Shown here: piece by piece, positions 28,270 to 38,065 of the stretch
How positions within the stretch are numbered: the stretch's first letter is position 1
Layout of the letters: each line of letters opens with the position of its first letter
From: Nematocida ironsii
Lineage: Eukaryota; Microsporidia
Assembly: GCA_001642415.1 (NCBI GenBank)
Contig: LTDK01000158.1
Span: forward strand, 1-64,000
Direction of reading: 5' to 3'
DNA length: 64,000 bases
The notes under the pieces: generated by a model
Database searches by the model: none
Told to the model about the DNA's origin: nothing
What the model saw: the letters and a program-made list of their open reading frames with translations, nothing else
Program-made: the position numbers and the translations under genes

Positions 28270-29442
28270 ATGGTAAGTTATATTGATGAGAATGAGTTAA
28301 GAACAAAAGTACAGAAAAAAATACAAGAAGAATTCAAAGATAAAGAAGGAAAGATGAAATTAGAAGATAGGGATAAAATATATAAAATAATAGCAGATAT
28401 TAACAGAGAAGAAAGAATATTCAGAAATATACCAAGCATAATAGAAAATCTAGCATATAATATACTGTATATACAAATATATAATAGAATTATATATAAG
28501 GATACTTATTATAATGAAGGTAGTATTATATCAGAAATTATAGACTCAGTAAAGAATATAGACGTATTTATAGATATAATTATAAATATAACAGAAGAAT
28601 TAACCAGTGATGATAAAAAACTGGCATTTTATAATTTAATAGGGAATAATCATAGAATTATGGCATGCGTTTATAAACTTAGAAGTGACTCTTTAAATCA
28701 TTCCATTAATATACTGTGTAAGAATAAAAATATACTAGAATTAGATGAGGAAATAACTTCAGAAGATGCCATGGTTAAACTATGTGGATTAACTGACTCA
28801 GGAAATAGCTCTAGACTACAGAGAGCATTAGATATACTAATGAAACATAGTGATAATCTAACAATAACCGATAATAATGAAGTAGAACAATCAAATGCGA
28901 GTAATTTAGGATTAACTGATGATGATATTTATTCATTATATTTACTTACAAGAACAAGTAAGTATGATAGTTTTAAATTTATGGAATTTTTAAAAGATTC
29001 AATATATAATTCAATTTGTATAAAAAGTAATAGACATATTAGATATCTTATATGTAATTTATATGATATAGTACACAGTACACTTATAAATACAACAAAT
29101 ACTAATTTATATATAAAAGATATATTATATGCAACTAGAGAAGATTTAAAGAATATGAGAAATAATGAAGTTATGTACGTTAATAATGAAATTATAAGAT
29201 CAGACATATTTAATGATATAATTAAAACAGAATCAGATCTTGATAATTTCAAGAATAACGTAATTAATAATTATTTAAAATCAATAGAATCAGATGTTTT
29301 AAGTATTAAGTTTATGAGTATTAAAAAAAAAGTTAAAATAACTTTAAGTGTTATAGCAATATTTATGATTATTTATATAATTATTCTTAGTATAGTAATA
29401 ATATTACATCCAGATGAAGTAAAGAAGATTATGATTGATTAA
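28270..29442 (+). CDS. Family B tail-anchored protein (390 aa)
   Basis: The best intact example of the subgroup that shares an upstream block. It opens MVSYIDENELRTKVQ. The core is DAMVKLCGLTDSGNSSRLQR, LMKHSDNLTITDNNEVEQ and SNLGLTDDDIYSLYLLTRTS (about residues 160-230). Near the C-terminus are FKNNVINNYLKSIESD and one hydrophobic helix (about 355-380, ending in ILHPDEVKKIM). No signal peptide and no cysteine-rich or catalytic motif. Predicted mostly helical, with the bulk on the cytoplasmic side if tail-anchored. It lies 235 bases downstream of the solo LTR. Function unknown; lineage-specific expansion is inferred from five copies in this window. Confidence 0.78.
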   Translation: MVSYIDENELRTKVQKKIQEEFKDKEGKMKLEDRDKIYKIIADINREERIFRNIPSIIENLAYNILYIQIYNRIIYKDTYYNEGSIISEIIDSVKNIDVFIDIIINITEELTSDDKKLAFYNLIGNNHRIMACVYKLRSDSLNHSINILCKNKNILELDEEITSEDAMVKLCGLTDSGNSSRLQRALDILMKHSDNLTITDNNEVEQSNASNLGLTDDDIYSLYLLTRTSKYDSFKFMEFLKDSIYNSICIKSNRHIRYLICNLYDIVHSTLINTTNTNLYIKDILYATREDLKNMRNNEVMYVNNEIIRSDIFNDIIKTESDLDNFKNNVINNYLKSIESDVLSIKFMSIKKKVKITLSVIAIFMIIYIIILSIVIILHPDEVKKIMID

Positions 29443-29770
29443 ATAAAATAGAAATAATAAAATTATACACATATAATACACATATACCACTAGTAACCAT
29501 ATAATACACATATACTATTATTAACCATATAATACACATATACCATTATTAACCATATAATACACATATACTATTATTAACCATATAATACACATATACC
29601 ATTATTAACCATATAATACATAATAGACTATATAATACATATACTACTAGTAACTAATTATAGATATACATACACCACTTATACTTATATAGTATATATA
29701 CTATACATACTTATATACTTACTTATACTATTTATATATTTTTAGTCTAATTCATTTTTATTATTTAATT
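29443..29770. repeat. 28-base tandem repeat
   Basis: Five in-register copies of AACCATATAATACACATATA followed by CYATTATT, starting at 29495, 29523, 29551, 29579 and 29607, with decayed part-copies on each side (about 29467-29634). The spacing is exactly 28. It fills the convergent spacer between a family B gene and DRE2. The remainder is AT-rich. Confidence 0.9.
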
Positions 29771-30058
29771 TTATACTTCATCTGGATTGAATTCTACTTC
29801 TGAATTAGCTTTAAATGGGGGTAACCCAGTGTATGGACAAGAAGAGCATCTAAATGCATCTCCTAAATTACAATTGCCACAGTTTGATTCAACTGGTGCA
29901 TTATTACTGGTGTTTTTTAATTCTTCAGCCTCTATCTCTTTTTTACCACATGTACAATTTGCACAGGCTCTTCTTTTCTCTTTCCTTACTGGTTTTATTA
30001 ATTTTCTTATATCTTCTGTGTACAGTAATTCTTCATCTGAAACAAATCCATCCTCCAT
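29771..30058 (-). CDS. DRE2: DRE2/anamorsin, C-terminal Fe-S domain only (95 aa)
   Basis: DRE2 is an electron carrier in cytosolic iron-sulfur protein assembly, accepting electrons from TAH18. The signature C-terminal domain is complete for the second cluster: C60-x2-C63-x7-C71-x2-C74 in SNCGNCNLGDAFRCSSCPYTG. The first cluster motif reads RRACANCTCG (C32, C35, C37); the fourth, upstream cysteine of the family pattern is absent. The N-terminal methyltransferase-like domain (about 130 residues in yeast) is gone. I chose the ATG at 30058; the open frame upstream begins only with TTG. Divergent with the permease gene, with 58 bases between the ATGs. Confidence 0.85.
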   Translation of the reverse strand: MEDGFVSDEELLYTEDIRKLIKPVRKEKRRACANCTCGKKEIEAEELKNTSNNAPVESNCGNCNLGDAFRCSSCPYTGLPPFKANSEVEFNPDEV

Positions 30059-30116
30059 GCAATTATTCTGTATAAAAAATTGTAAAGGATTAAAAATAGT
30101 TTGCAAATTATTTTAT

Positions 30117-31301
30117 ATGAAAACAGTTGAGCTATGCGCAGGATACTTCAACCTCTTAAAAACCATAATGGGTGCTGGTATAATCAGTTACCCAATGTTC
30201 TTCTGTACATACGGTAGTATTACTGCTACTATATTCTCATGCTTTGCTGCTATTTTAACTTTCTTTAGTCTTATGATGCTGTGTGAGTGTGCAGACTATG
30301 CAAATACTCGGGATAAAACATTCTCTGCTGTTCTTAGTAAGATATGGCCTAGTATATCTGGAGTGTTCAATGTAATTGTATTTGTTAAGTGCTTTGGTGT
30401 GAGTATTTCATATTTAGTCCTGTTACAGCCCATGCTTATATACCTCCTTAAAATGACTGGGATAGTATACTTACAAAATATAACTAAAGTACAAATAACT
30501 CTGTTATACATACTGATTATGTTTCCTATATGCACAATGAAAGACTTAAAGAGTCTTAGGTACAGTTCTATGATAGGTATATTTGGTGTGTATATATGTA
30601 TAGCAGGCAGTATATATAATTATATACTCATAAGAGATAATACTCCTGAATTATTGCCAAATCCTCCTTTTTTTACTTATCCTTCATATACATGGATAGG
30701 ATCAGTAGGACAGTTCATATTCTCATTTACATGTCATCAGAATATATTCAGTATTAGATCTTCTCTAACAGACCCAAGTAGTAAAAATATGAAATACATC
30801 ACTGGGTTTGGTATTGGCACTGCTTTAATACTTTACGTTATATTTGGTTTTATAATTTATATGGCATACGGCGATAAAACACAAGATAATATATTCGTGC
30901 TATTTGCTGATGGAAAGATTAAAAATGCAGTGTATATATTCTATACTCTGTTCATATCCTGCTCACTTCCCTTGCAAATATACCCAGCAAGAGACTGTCT
31001 AGTAGAATGGGTTAGTATAAGAAGTAACAAAAACACATTTTCAATCAGAGTATGGTGCACTGGTCTACTTATCACAGCCGCAGCACTAATTTCTTTACCT
31101 AAAATATCTCTAACAACTATTCAAACAGTAGTTGGTGGCACTGCATCTACAATTATGTGTAATTTCATTCCCTCTATATGTATTATGAAAATACCCAGGA
31201 AGAAGTCATACATTGAGAAAATCACAGCATTTCTGCTAGTAACTTACGGTATACTTGCAGTTAGTGGGGTTTTTGTTAAAGTAAGCAGTGAATTAAAATA
31301 A
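30117..31301 (+). CDS. Amino-acid permease, AAAP/AVT family (394 aa)
   Basis: Integral membrane transporter of the amino acid/auxin permease type (SLC36/38, yeast AVT). The N-terminal motif FNLLKTIMGAGIISYPMFF matches the family signature (N-x2-x-TIxGAGILSLP). About ten to eleven hydrophobic helices follow to residue 394. The TFHQN-like segment FTCHQNIFSIRSSL near residue 205 is also typical. It probably imports host amino acids or moves them across an internal membrane. The start at 30117 puts the permease motif 12 residues in; an open frame extends upstream, but only across the antisense of DRE2, so it is rejected. Confidence 0.85.
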   Translation: MKTVELCAGYFNLLKTIMGAGIISYPMFFCTYGSITATIFSCFAAILTFFSLMMLCECADYANTRDKTFSAVLSKIWPSISGVFNVIVFVKCFGVSISYLVLLQPMLIYLLKMTGIVYLQNITKVQITLLYILIMFPICTMKDLKSLRYSSMIGIFGVYICIAGSIYNYILIRDNTPELLPNPPFFTYPSYTWIGSVGQFIFSFTCHQNIFSIRSSLTDPSSKNMKYITGFGIGTALILYVIFGFIIYMAYGDKTQDNIFVLFADGKIKNAVYIFYTLFISCSLPLQIYPARDCLVEWVSIRSNKNTFSIRVWCTGLLITAAALISLPKISLTTIQTVVGGTASTIMCNFIPSICIMKIPRKKSYIEKITAFLLVTYGILAVSGVFVKVSSELK

Positions 31302-32283
31302 ATTAGTATATATTACTGTATTATACGTTATTTTAATATTTCAGTTAATAATAGAAATTAACTTATCCATTTTTAATAATAAATATTTTAAAAGCCTTCA
31401 ATTATTATAAATACACTTTAAAAATAAAATATTACTATAACTTATAACACAATACTAATAAATACACATATAATACACAATAACCACCCATACACCCAAT
31501 CCTATTACTAATACATATACCTATCCTAGTATATGCCTATCATACCACTATCATATTATACGCCTATCATACACCTTATCCTATTATACACCATATACGC
31601 CTATCACATACCCTCCTCTTCATATACTCCTTACTCATCTTTACCACATACACCTTATCCTATTATACTCACATACTTTATCTTACTATTACATACATCT
31701 ATCCACACCTATCATAGCATACTCCTATTATATACACCTATCCCAGTGTACACAATCATATCTAATATACCCCTATCATACCACTCTTATCTCTCTCCTA
31801 ATATACCCCTATCGCGTATAACACATTATCTATACCTATAACACATTATCCACTATATCTAGCCCTATCTCTTGTCATCTCCTCTTTTCTTCTTCTCTTC
31901 TCTTCTTCTTCTTATCTTTTCTCTATTTATACTTTTACTGTAATCCTATTTTATTAATTTTACTATTCACTAATAAACATTATTAATAACACATAGTGTA
32001 ATAAATTATAGTTATTTTTATTTATATAATTTATGCTACAATTACCATAAAGTACTATTAAAATTAATAAAATATGCTTCTACCTTTACTATAAAATAAC
32101 TTAAAATAATAAAAATTTTATCATTGATAGACTGATTGAGAGAGAAGAAAAGACAAAAATACAGAAAATACTTGTATAATCAGAAAACTGAAGGTTTTAC
32201 ATAAGAAAAGGGGCAATGTTCTTCAATAAGTCAACTGACCAATAAACAGACGATTTCATAAAACTCTCTGCAAAATTTTCCTT
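31302..32283. repeat. Spacer with strand-biased CTATCATA-type repeat
   Basis: Bases about 31440-31930 on the plus strand are almost free of G, built from units such as CCTATCATACCACT and CTATTATACACC, then a CTTCTTCT run. The 102-residue frame here is an artefact of this composition. The rest (31930-32283) is A/T-rich and includes one CACATAGTGTAATAAA palindrome near 31990. The last 200 bases hold nothing recognisable besides the probable promoter of the next gene. Confidence 0.75.
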
Positions 32284-33534
32284 ATGAACAGCGGAGAAAA
32301 CCACAGAAGTGCTCTGGCAGAAATAATAACCATATACAGAAAAATGAAAAAAGGAAGGGAAATGCCACATGTATACAAAAGTAGAAAGGGGAGAGAGATA
32401 GATGAGACAACAGAGTCAGTCTCTGAGACAATAAGAAGTATTCCTAATATAAGAAGTCATGAAAGAGAAGACTTAACACAAATGACATTTAATTTTTCTC
32501 CCCTACACGCACTTAACCCATCTGGTCACAAATATTTATTCTATTCAAAGAGTTCTGGCTTAGTACAAACACAAGTGCTCGGGAACATAACAGCAAATTA
32601 TTTAGAAACAAACAAAAACAATTTCTTTTGGTTGAACACGTTCAATCCAACAGACTCTGACTTACAGACACTTTGTAGTATGTTTGATATTCACGAATTA
32701 ACTCTATTAGACATAAAAGAAGGAAATACAGATGAGAAGATAGAGGTATTTAAGCACTACACTTTTATATCAATGAAGTTAATGGTTGAAGCAGATCCAA
32801 CGAATGACGATATTGACTTTAATATTTTAGTGTTCAAGGATTTTGTACTGACATTTCATGACAAGCCATGGATTAGTGTACAAGATACGTTTAACTTTAT
32901 AGAATTATTATCAGCACACACACCGCTTACTCCCTCATGGGTTTTGTATTCGATTATAATTGAGTTCTTACAGGATATAAAATATCTTTCTGATGGGTGC
33001 ACTGCAGCAACATCAGAGATTCAAGCACTGTCAAAGACATTTAAAGAGGCTGACATGGCAAGTCTTCTAAAAAAGAATTTTACAGTGAGCTGTCAAGTGA
33101 ATGCACTTCAAATAACCACACGGTACAAAATAGAAATACTTACAACGATAAAGAATCGGTGTAGGAAAAGGATTGTACCACTCGTACAGAAATATCTATC
33201 TGAGTCAATTGAAGATCTCAGAGATTTATCAAAGAAATTAGGAGAGAATCACAGAGTATTAGAGAGAGCGCAGGATACGTACTTAGCACTACTGAATGTA
33301 GCACAGACACAGGAAGGTAATGAAATGAACAAGTCTATGCGAAGAATGAGCTTAACTGCACTAATTCTATCACCATGCCAGTTACTGTCTGGTATATGGG
33401 GAATGAATGTAAGAGTGCCAGGGGAAAAGAATGAAACACTCTACCCATTCTTTGGAATAGTCTTTTTATCAATACTTCCATTAGTTTTCTATTTTTACGT
33501 GCCAATTAGACATGCACTCCGGCGTATACTTTGA
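32284..33534 (+). CDS. CorA-type magnesium transporter, ALR1/MNR2-like (416 aa)
   Basis: Divalent metal-ion channel, a pentamer in known relatives. The large N-terminal soluble part is followed by two C-terminal helices. The diagnostic GMN lies at residues 373-375 within SGIWGMNVRVPG, the exact form of the fungal ALR/MNR2 branch. TM1 is about 355-372 and TM2 about 389-408. The helical stalk (about 230-340) is charged as expected. The loop after GMN is PGEKNETLYP, with the glutamates typical of the pore mouth. It is shorter at the N-terminus than yeast ALR1. Likely in the plasma membrane or a vacuole-like compartment. Confidence 0.88.
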   Translation: MNSGENHRSALAEIITIYRKMKKGREMPHVYKSRKGREIDETTESVSETIRSIPNIRSHEREDLTQMTFNFSPLHALNPSGHKYLFYSKSSGLVQTQVLGNITANYLETNKNNFFWLNTFNPTDSDLQTLCSMFDIHELTLLDIKEGNTDEKIEVFKHYTFISMKLMVEADPTNDDIDFNILVFKDFVLTFHDKPWISVQDTFNFIELLSAHTPLTPSWVLYSIIIEFLQDIKYLSDGCTAATSEIQALSKTFKEADMASLLKKNFTVSCQVNALQITTRYKIEILTTIKNRCRKRIVPLVQKYLSESIEDLRDLSKKLGENHRVLERAQDTYLALLNVAQTQEGNEMNKSMRRMSLTALILSPCQLLSGIWGMNVRVPGEKNETLYPFFGIVFLSILPLVFYFYVPIRHALRRIL

Positions 33535-33592
33535 ATATTTGAATAAAGAAGTCGGCAGTTTCACGTATTAATACTTTTCCGATTTTTATTTC

Positions 33593-35311
33593 ATGGCAAA
33601 TACAAACAAAGCGTCTGAGGATGACAGACAAAGGGAGCCATTATTACAAAAAGATGCAGCAGTAGAAAGAATAAGTCCTTCTGACACACTTAGTTTAATG
33701 CACGGCTGGAGATTTGTTCCGGACGAGATTGAATTAAAGAAGAGGATGCTTTATGCGCTGACAGTTGGGTTTGAGTGCCTATCAATATGGGTGTATAAGC
33801 AGATAGTTCCGTATATGGACAAGTACGGAGGCGAAGACTTTGAAACAACAATATTCCCAAAATTATTAAAGGGTCACACACAGTCAAAATATGCCCTGGT
33901 AGAAATACGACAGGAAATAGAAAGGAATATTGTTGTGTTAGTCAATAGAATATACGGAAAACATGCAGGGAGGTTCTTTGGAGAAAAAATAGACAAAGAA
34001 GCAATGAAAGACCTGTGCAGTGATAATTCAGAGAAAGACACTAACAGCATACGTGTTTTATACTGTTTATTACAGCTATTACTCACAGAAATTGAAGAAA
34101 TAGATATTAGAACAATTGAATTAATAGTCTGTCTAGCACAAGCACTGGATAGTAGAATATATGACTATTTAACATCATACTTCAACAAAGAAAAAGATCT
34201 TCTTTTAGAGATTCTTCTGATTAAAATGAACCACAGAGAAATGGGCTTCCCAAAGAAGAATCTTTTAACAGAGAAAGATATTCAGAATATATTTGGAGAA
34301 TTAGAGAAAGTATCTTACACAGAGAAAGAAGAAGAACAACTCACAAAAAAAATAATTCTAGAACTCTCAAAGGAGACAGAGGTAGAAGCCTGTATGTTTT
34401 TCATGGTACATGCCCTGGTTTACATCAACTGTTGTAAATCAGACGAAGAGATCCTACAGAAGATAATTGATAAATTAGATAATAAAAACAGAGTGATCAG
34501 AGGACAGTGCGTGGTAATTCTACGATCCTGTCACCAGCACAAGGGAGTGATTGATGCATTAATTAAAGCATCAAATGATCCAGATGATGACATAAAACGA
34601 CAAATACGAGTGGCTCTATCAGAAGCAACCTCAGATTCCAAAGGAAAAAGAGAAGAGTTAATAAACCACTACATAAATTGGCTAAGCGAGAATGAGACAG
34701 ATTATATTATGCATCTGACAGGTGTTCTTACAGCAGCAAAATCCACCAACCATACAAAGCACATGGAATTATACCAGAAGTACTGTAATGGCCTAGAAAA
34801 ATTACCAATAATGATTCAAACCCATTTCCTGAGCGGAATAATAAATGTGTTCTCTTTATACATAAACCCAGAAGATCTCATCAAAGAAGAGATCAAAGAA
34901 ATGGCGATAGATGATAAAAAATCAGGAATTGAATTTCCATCACCAGAATTATCACAGAAAATAGAAATTCACTCGTACACACCAGAAAATGCAGTGACAG
35001 ATTTAGAAAGAATCCTTTTCTCTCTTATACAAACAGAAGAAATCCTCATTCCTGTAATAAAAATACTTCCAAAGATGAAGGAGTTATTAAGAAGTTCATT
35101 CTTAATAAAAGTACTTCTGGTATTGTATGAGAAAGACCCAAAAAGAAACTGGAGGTACTGGTCATATTTATTAAGTACAACAGAAGAATTAAAGGAGGTT
35201 ATAACAGGAGCAAGTAAAGAGAGAATAATTGAACACATAAAAAGGCTTACTAAGCACTGGGCTAATATAATACGTAATACAGCAGAGAGGACAAGTAAGG
35301 TATTTGAATGA
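33593..35311 (+). CDS. YCG1: HEAT-repeat protein, probably condensin subunit CND3/YCG1 (572 aa)
   Basis: An alpha-solenoid of paired helices throughout. The best match to a family is the repeat pair IIDKLDNKNRVIRGQCVVIL and LIKASNDPDDDIKRQIRVAL (about residues 285-345). It follows the CAP-G form, where one helix reads LxxKN-x-VR and the next DPxxxVRxxAVxAL. CAP-G/YCG1 is the HEAT subunit of condensin that holds DNA. At 572 residues it is about half of the yeast length, a common reduction in microsporidia. Other HEAT proteins (importins, cohesin loader) remain possible. The start follows the CorA gene by 58 bases on the same strand. Confidence 0.5.
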   Translation: MANTNKASEDDRQREPLLQKDAAVERISPSDTLSLMHGWRFVPDEIELKKRMLYALTVGFECLSIWVYKQIVPYMDKYGGEDFETTIFPKLLKGHTQSKYALVEIRQEIERNIVVLVNRIYGKHAGRFFGEKIDKEAMKDLCSDNSEKDTNSIRVLYCLLQLLLTEIEEIDIRTIELIVCLAQALDSRIYDYLTSYFNKEKDLLLEILLIKMNHREMGFPKKNLLTEKDIQNIFGELEKVSYTEKEEEQLTKKIILELSKETEVEACMFFMVHALVYINCCKSDEEILQKIIDKLDNKNRVIRGQCVVILRSCHQHKGVIDALIKASNDPDDDIKRQIRVALSEATSDSKGKREELINHYINWLSENETDYIMHLTGVLTAAKSTNHTKHMELYQKYCNGLEKLPIMIQTHFLSGIINVFSLYINPEDLIKEEIKEMAIDDKKSGIEFPSPELSQKIEIHSYTPENAVTDLERILFSLIQTEEILIPVIKILPKMKELLRSSFLIKVLLVLYEKDPKRNWRYWSYLLSTTEELKEVITGASKERIIEHIKRLTKHWANIIRNTAERTSKVFE

Positions 35312-35468
35312 GTCTATTATAGGAATGTACTGAATAAATAACAAGTATAATACACTGTGGTAGAATTAGTGTTTGACTCATTCTGTGGATATATCTTACT
35401 GATTAATGAGTAATACGTATTACAGCATGTGTTTATTTTTATAACCTTTTATTACTGTAAAAATATTT

Positions 35469-37025
35469 ATGGAAGACAAAATTAGAATTATTTCTACGAA
35501 ACGGTCGCTTATAGATGAGATAATACCGGGTGATTCGTATGAGAATGCATCGAAAATAAAGAAGATTTCTGGGGTTTATAGAGGATTCAAAACATCTGAT
35601 GCAGAAAGCAGTCAAACAACTCCTTGTTTGTCGATTGCGTGTGGATTAGCATTTGAAGAAATACGGCGGTCATGGGAATTTACGGACTTTTTTCCTACTA
35701 AAACTGCTGTATCAATGAATAATATGCATGGAATAACAAATCAATCACGGCCCAGGTCAACAATTACAATGAATCGTGCATTAGATAAGGGTGCTCCATA
35801 TTTAATGTACAGTATAGATGGGCATAAGTATTATATAAGAAAGGAGAGGATGACTAATAATGAAGATACAGTTGCTTTTATATACAAGGAAGACCAGCCG
35901 ATAAAAATATCTTTATACAGGAACACAGCAGAATTTCTTACTAATGATTATTTAGACATAGTAGAATGTACAGAACTAACACAGCACAGGATACTTCTAC
36001 CGAATTCATTAGACATGGCAGTGCCAGAGAAGGGTGGATCTTTCATTCCTGTTCTAAGGGAAATGGAGTCTACTAAAGCCATAAACAACAAGAAGATGTA
36101 TTTAGATAAAATAGATATGTGTACAGGTAAAATAGATAATTATATCTTACAGTGTAAAGATAGTACTAGGAAGTATAAGAGAATATCAAATACGTGGCAC
36201 CCTCAGCAGTATATTGCCATGAATATAGATACAGTTGGTATAATTGATTTGAGAGAGAAAAGATCAAATACATTTTGGCAGTGCAGGAGTATAGCAAGGC
36301 ATTATACCACAGATGAGCTAAGTCCTAATTATACTATAGAGAAAGGAGCCGAGAGTAAAATATACGTAAATAATGGAAAGGCACTTGGATCATTTGATAT
36401 GAGAAATTTAACAACTCTGTACGGTGTAAAGGATACAGGAATACATAAGGGGATACTTTCAGTTGGAAAACATCCTGCAGTATACAACCACAGAGGGCAT
36501 TTTTACTTCCAGAGTTATTATGACTCAGATAATCAGATGGTTAAGTTATACAATTTCAACACGAATTATTCATTTATAGGATTTGACTGGATTGGCAAGT
36601 CCGCCAATCTTCCGTTTACAATGGCTGCATTTCTCTTTGAGAATAAAATACATATTTATACGGGTGATGGGCAAGTAAATGAGTTATCAATTGTGTGCAA
36701 AAAAAAGCCTTGTAGCAGACAAGCAATGGGTTATGAATTATTACGTTTATTAAAGAAAGGGAAGGTTTATTCAAGTAAATTACTTAAGAAAAGTTCCCTT
36801 CCCAGAATAAATAACTCAGAAAATGATCCGTACACATTTTTAGAACGGTCATTATTAGACGGGTTTAGAGATCCACTGGATAAATCAGAAGATACTGGAA
36901 TATCCACGCAACCAAATGATTCTGTTAAAAAAACCATTCCGTACACAAAAATGATTGAATATTTATCAACAAGTGATATGACGGCAATGGCGAAGGAGAA
37001 GTCAAATGAGTTCCCTTCTAAATAA
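35469..37025 (+). CDS. Propeller-like protein, possible RRN6/TAF1C homologue (518 aa)
   Basis: Mostly beta-strand in the middle (about 110-420) with a helical C-terminus. The segment WHPQQYIAMNIDTVGIIDLR followed by EKRSNTFW recalls the RRN6/TAF1C propeller (HP-x-x-LLVA-x-x-x-x-x-x-DLR), a pol I initiation factor subunit. I see no other diagnostic motif, so the call is weak. The gene stands in a run of transcription-related genes on the same strand (PCF11, SPT20 follow), which fits but does not prove the role. Alternatives are other large propeller proteins of RNA processing. Confidence 0.35.
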   Translation: MEDKIRIISTKRSLIDEIIPGDSYENASKIKKISGVYRGFKTSDAESSQTTPCLSIACGLAFEEIRRSWEFTDFFPTKTAVSMNNMHGITNQSRPRSTITMNRALDKGAPYLMYSIDGHKYYIRKERMTNNEDTVAFIYKEDQPIKISLYRNTAEFLTNDYLDIVECTELTQHRILLPNSLDMAVPEKGGSFIPVLREMESTKAINNKKMYLDKIDMCTGKIDNYILQCKDSTRKYKRISNTWHPQQYIAMNIDTVGIIDLREKRSNTFWQCRSIARHYTTDELSPNYTIEKGAESKIYVNNGKALGSFDMRNLTTLYGVKDTGIHKGILSVGKHPAVYNHRGHFYFQSYYDSDNQMVKLYNFNTNYSFIGFDWIGKSANLPFTMAAFLFENKIHIYTGDGQVNELSIVCKKKPCSRQAMGYELLRLLKKGKVYSSKLLKKSSLPRINNSENDPYTFLERSLLDGFRDPLDKSEDTGISTQPNDSVKKTIPYTKMIEYLSTSDMTAMAKEKSNEFPSK

Positions 37026-37103
37026 TTCGTAAATTTACAGTACAAGAAATTTACAGCCGGTCCAGCTAATAATTGCAAATATTTTTATGGCAAGAATATT
37101 TAC

Positions 37104-38024
37104 ATGGTGGAAGCACAACAGGAGTATTCCTCACTCATTCACAGATGTACTTCCATGAATAAATATACAGTCAAAGCATTACAGGCAGTGGCAGAAACCA
37201 ATGACCAGTATGCACAGGAAATTGTACAGGCAATAAATATAGAACTATCCGGTATTACTAATGAAAATAAAGAAGCTCTACATTCATTACTACAATTTCT
37301 TGGGCAACACCCGGCGTATTCTTTTATTAAAGGGAAAGAGCCACAGAAGCGAGCGGAAAGTGAAATGGCAGAGCCTGAAAAGAAAAGAAAGATTCAAAAA
37401 ATTGAGAATTCTTCAAAAATATCTGTGGCGCAAGAACCGAAAATTTCTCAGAAAAAGTCAGAAATATTCTATCCATATCCACCGGAATATTTCTTATTTA
37501 AGCTAGTGGACAGACCAGCGTATACTGCATCATATATTTATTATACAGAGGGGAGGACCAGCAAACAAAATGAGCAGGAAATACTACCAGATCTGACCAG
37601 AGACTATTTAGTTACACCGCATTTAGACCAGGCAATAAAATTACTGTATACATCTGCTATTCAGTGTAAAGTATGCGGCATGCGATTTGATTCTCTTTCA
37701 GTGTACACGGCACATGCAGAGATTCACCAGAAGAAAACACACATAACCCGAAATTCCAGTGATATTTCCATGTGGCAGAGTTGGCTATTAGAGCCCACAC
37801 AGTGGACACAGACAGAACAAAAAGTATCAGTTAATTTAAAATCAACAATTCAAGAAAAAGTATCAACTGTTCCTGTAAGGGGTGATAGAGACCAGAAATG
37901 TACGATTTGTGGTGATGGATTTGAAATAATTTGGAGTGACGAGAATGAGTGTTGGTCATTCAATGATGCCTTAGTGGTTCGTACCATGCCCAGAGAGATT
38001 TCTCATAAAAGGTGTGTCTCATGA
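37104..38024 (+). CDS. PCF11: PCF11, cleavage/polyadenylation factor (306 aa)
   Basis: PCF11 links pol II CTD to pre-mRNA 3'-end cleavage (CF IA). The N-terminal segment (about 5-70, with ALQAVAETNDQYAQEIVQAI) resembles the first helices of a CTD-interacting domain, shortened. Near residue 192 is a first zinc element (CKVCGMRFDSLSVYTAHAEIH). At the C-terminus is the second, CTICGDGFEIIW then W-x-FNDALVV and HKRC, matching the last PCF11 finger (CPVC-x-E-x-FE, W-x-x-DAI, HxxC). The order of CID and two fingers is that of PCF11, at about half the yeast length. The central part is Lys/Glu-rich. Confidence 0.75.
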   Translation: MVEAQQEYSSLIHRCTSMNKYTVKALQAVAETNDQYAQEIVQAINIELSGITNENKEALHSLLQFLGQHPAYSFIKGKEPQKRAESEMAEPEKKRKIQKIENSSKISVAQEPKISQKKSEIFYPYPPEYFLFKLVDRPAYTASYIYYTEGRTSKQNEQEILPDLTRDYLVTPHLDQAIKLLYTSAIQCKVCGMRFDSLSVYTAHAEIHQKKTHITRNSSDISMWQSWLLEPTQWTQTEQKVSVNLKSTIQEKVSTVPVRGDRDQKCTICGDGFEIIWSDENECWSFNDALVVRTMPREISHKRCVS

Positions 38025-38065
38025 ATAAATCCTTTAAAATAATTTCTGTTTAATTTAATAGTCGT

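Noticed and set aside
29787..30116. N-terminal extension of the permease by 110 residues
   Set aside because: It lies entirely across the antisense of DRE2, has no family similarity, and the permease motif starts 12 residues after the ATG at 30117.
31533..31841. 102-residue Pro/Ser/Tyr-rich frame
   Set aside because: Made of the CTATCATA-type repeat; no start context and no globular composition.
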